The position numbers and the translations under genes are program-made. From Candidatus Schekmanbacteria bacterium (lineage in GTDB: Bacteria; CSSED10-310; JACPHN01), in assembly GCA_016188575.1 (NCBI GenBank), contig JACPHN010000116.1:1-16373 (forward strand): a stretch of DNA of 16,373 nucleotides, read 5' to 3'. The notes beneath the pieces are model-generated. The model was given only the letters and a program-made list of their open reading frames with translations, was not told where the DNA came from and searched no databases. Of this stretch, positions 15,239 through 16,373 are shown one piece after another (positions within the stretch are counted from its first letter, which is position 1; every line of letters starts with the position of its first letter).

Positions 15239-15456
15239 GGATCAAGCTCCTCGGCAGGCAATGGATCGAAAAAACTCTCGGTTACGGTCGCACGGCCCTT
15301 CATGGCGCCAAACGCCCGCCCCGTCGCGCCATCGACGGGCACGAGACGCACCATGGGGCGCTTCCCGTGCGCGATCACGACAGTCTCTCCCGCGCAAGCG
15401 CGTTCGATCAGCTCCGAAAGTTTTGCCTTTGCGACGTGAATCGGAATCGACACCAT
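15226..15456 (-). CDS. Phd/YefM-family antitoxin
   Basis: The 76-residue protein starts MVSIPIHVAKAKLSELIERA, a Phd/YefM DNA-binding fold, followed by GETVVIAHGKRPMVRLVPV. The C-terminal part, TESFFDPLPAEELDPWQQ, would wrap and block the toxin. Antitoxins of this family also repress their own operon. ATG 15456 is chosen because the family motif begins here and a strong promoter places the transcript start at or next to this codon; an upstream extension of the frame to 15510 would run through that promoter. There is no Shine-Dalgarno site, which fits a leaderless mRNA. The gene overlaps the toxin gene by 13 bp. Confidence 0.92.
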   Translation of the reverse strand: MVSIPIHVAKAKLSELIERACAGETVVIAHGKRPMVRLVPVDGATGRAFGAMKGRATVTESFFDPLPAEELDPWQQ

Positions 15457-15463
15457 AACCAAG

Positions 15464-15492
15464 TTTATAAGATCTGGTTCTGATCGTATCAA
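15464..15492 (-). promoter_or_regulatory. Near-consensus promoter of the toxin-antitoxin operon, probably leaderless
   Basis: On the minus strand a -35 box TTGATA (15487-15492, five of six matches) is followed after exactly 17 bp by a -10 box TATAAA (15464-15469, five of six matches). Seven bases separate the -10 box from the antitoxin ATG, so transcription should begin at the start codon. Short inverted repeats overlap it: AACCA (15457-15461) with TGGTT (15475-15479) flanks the -10, and TGATCGTATCA (15481-15491) covers much of the -35. These are candidate operators for autorepression by the antitoxin. Confidence 0.75.
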
Positions 15493-15711
15493 GCCAGCCC
15501 GGAGCCTCAACGCTGCCAGGGACGGTCCGGATCATCCGGCAACTGCCGGCATCTTCCAGGGGCACCCGGGTGACGCACCAGAAGTGCTCAGGTCAAGCGC
15601 GCCGAGACCCGGCGACCGTGGCGGCACTTGACGATCTCTACTGCCGCGTCGTAAACCTGGAGAGCCCGCGCGCATCTCCTGCCCGACCGCCCCGACACGG
15701 AGCGTTCTCCC
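15493..15711. other. Intergenic region between divergent antitoxin and ABC ATPase genes
   Basis: No gene is apparent. An inverted repeat CCGGCA-AC-TGCCGG lies at 15536-15549 and could be an operator. A -35-like TTGACG at 15628-15633 faces the ABC gene, but the -10 region about 16-17 bp after it (CGTAAA) is poor. No RNA gene is recognised. Confidence 0.5.
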
Positions 15712-16326
15712 GTGCCACCACAGGACGCCGGCGATGAGATTTTGTCCGTCGTCGGCTTATCGAAGACATACGTCACCTTCCGCAAGTCACCCGGAGTGAT
15801 CGGCACCCTCAGGGCGTTTTTCCGCCGTGAAGAGGTGCTGGTGCCGGCAGTGCGCGAGCTGACGATGTCCATCCGCAGGGGTGAGATCGTCGGGCTCCTG
15901 GGGCCAAACGGCGCGGGCAAGACGACCACGCTCAAGATGCTGACGGGCCTGGTTCGGCCGAGCGCCGGAATTGCCATCGCCTTCGGCAAGTTCGACACCT
16001 CACGCCGCTCCGCCGAGTACTTGACGCGCCTCGGCATGGTGATGGGGCAGCGCAATCAGCTCAATCCAGACCTGCCGGCGGCGGACTCGTTCAAGCTCGC
16101 CCAGGCGATCTACGGAATCCCGGAAAGTCGCTGCCAACGCAGGCTGGATACGTGCCTGGCGCTATTTGGCGTGACCGACCTGGCGCTCACCCCGGTGCGC
16201 AAGCTATCGCTGGGCGAACGGATGAAAATGGAGCTTCAACGCTGGCGAAAAACGACCGGGGTGTGCCGGCGAAAAGTAGGCCAGACGGGGCGTGGCAGTA
16301 GGGTGGGTATGGCCGGGAACAAGTAG
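15712..16326 (+). pseudogene. ABC-2 type transporter ATP-binding protein, truncated
   Basis: The first 175 residues match an ABC exporter ATPase of the ABC-2 group, with the insert FRKSPGVIGTLRAFFRREE seen in export ATPases of that group. Walker A GPNGAGKT is at 64-71, the Q-loop lies near GMVMGQRNQL, and the signature LSLGERMKMEL is at 165-175. The family then continues with an Ile-Ala-Ala-Leu-type helix, Walker B, D-loop and the switch His; here it becomes QRWRKTTGVCRRKV and stops at 16326. The protein thus lacks Walker B and the catalytic half, and is about half the usual 300-plus residues. The start is GTG 15712, with GGAG nine bases upstream. Homology ends near 16233, where repeat-rich DNA begins, so disruption by a mobile element is the best explanation. 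The permease partner is not in the window. Confidence 0.8.
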
Positions 16327-16373
16327 GCCTATGGTGGCTTGATCCGTGAACCGACGGCCGGGGATATCGGTCA
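16235..16373. mobile_element. Probable end of an insertion sequence, possibly IS21 family; continues past the window
   Basis: The ABC ATPase homology stops abruptly just before this stretch. The stretch carries repeated short motifs: GGCGAAAA at 16244-16251 and 16268-16275, and AAGTAGGCC at 16274-16282 and 16321-16329. Multiple short repeats near the ends are a feature of IS21-type elements, and TTCAACGCTGGCG at the boundary resembles ends I associate with that family, though from memory only. No transposase gene is visible in the 139 bases. The exact boundary cannot be set without the other end and the target duplication. Confidence 0.5.

Noticed and set aside
16261-16373. Possible 5' end of a group II intron (GTGTG at 16261)
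   Set aside because: The start matches the short intron consensus, but ABC homology is already lost about 25 bp earlier, so the break does not coincide with it. Kept as an alternative to an insertion sequence.

Overview
The window looks like a piece of a high-GC, probably myxobacterial or related deltaproteobacterial chromosome. This taxonomic guess rests on uniformly GC-rich codon use and on a very large Ser/Thr kinase-ATPase-TPR protein of a kind common in that group; nothing in the window proves it.

Positions 1-10034 hold a complete type I-G (formerly I-U) CRISPR-Cas locus in two divergent halves. On the minus strand, reading leftward from a 180-bp divergent spacer, are a cas4-cas1 fusion, cas2, a leader of about 230 bp, and a CRISPR array that runs off the left edge (three full 36-bp repeats, one partial repeat, three spacers). 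On the plus strand, reading rightward, is a tightly packed interference operon: cas3 (helicase first, HD nuclease last), csx17 (large subunit), csb1 (Cas7 backbone) and csb2 (Cas5-Cas6 fusion). Its genes overlap or lie 2 nt apart, so they are probably co-transcribed and translationally coupled. The key catalytic residues I could check in Cas1, Cas2, Cas4 and Cas3 are present, so the system looks functional: Cas4-Cas1 with Cas2 inserts spacers next to the leader, the Cas6 part of Csb2 processes crRNA, Csx17/Csb1/Csb2 form the surveillance complex, and Cas3 degrades the target.

Positions 10035-11028 hold a hairpin followed by a GTG-started gene for a coiled-coil protein with a C-terminal PD-(D/E)XK nuclease-like motif. 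It lies on the same strand as the interference operon but 280 bp away. It is the only unassigned gene beside the CRISPR locus. A perfect hairpin at 11098-11117 separates it from the convergent kinase gene.

Positions 11241-15510 (minus strand) hold a Phd/YefM antitoxin with a near-consensus promoter that appears to start transcription at the start codon, an overlapping PIN-domain (VapC-type) toxin, and then the giant kinase-AAA-TPR regulator. The 3' end of the kinase gene seems to be frameshifted: a coding-like tail continues in another frame past the stop.

Positions 15712-16373 hold the first half of an ABC-transporter ATPase that loses homology right after its signature motif, where a stretch with short internal repeats begins. 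This looks like the end of an insertion element, perhaps of the IS21 family, running off the right edge.
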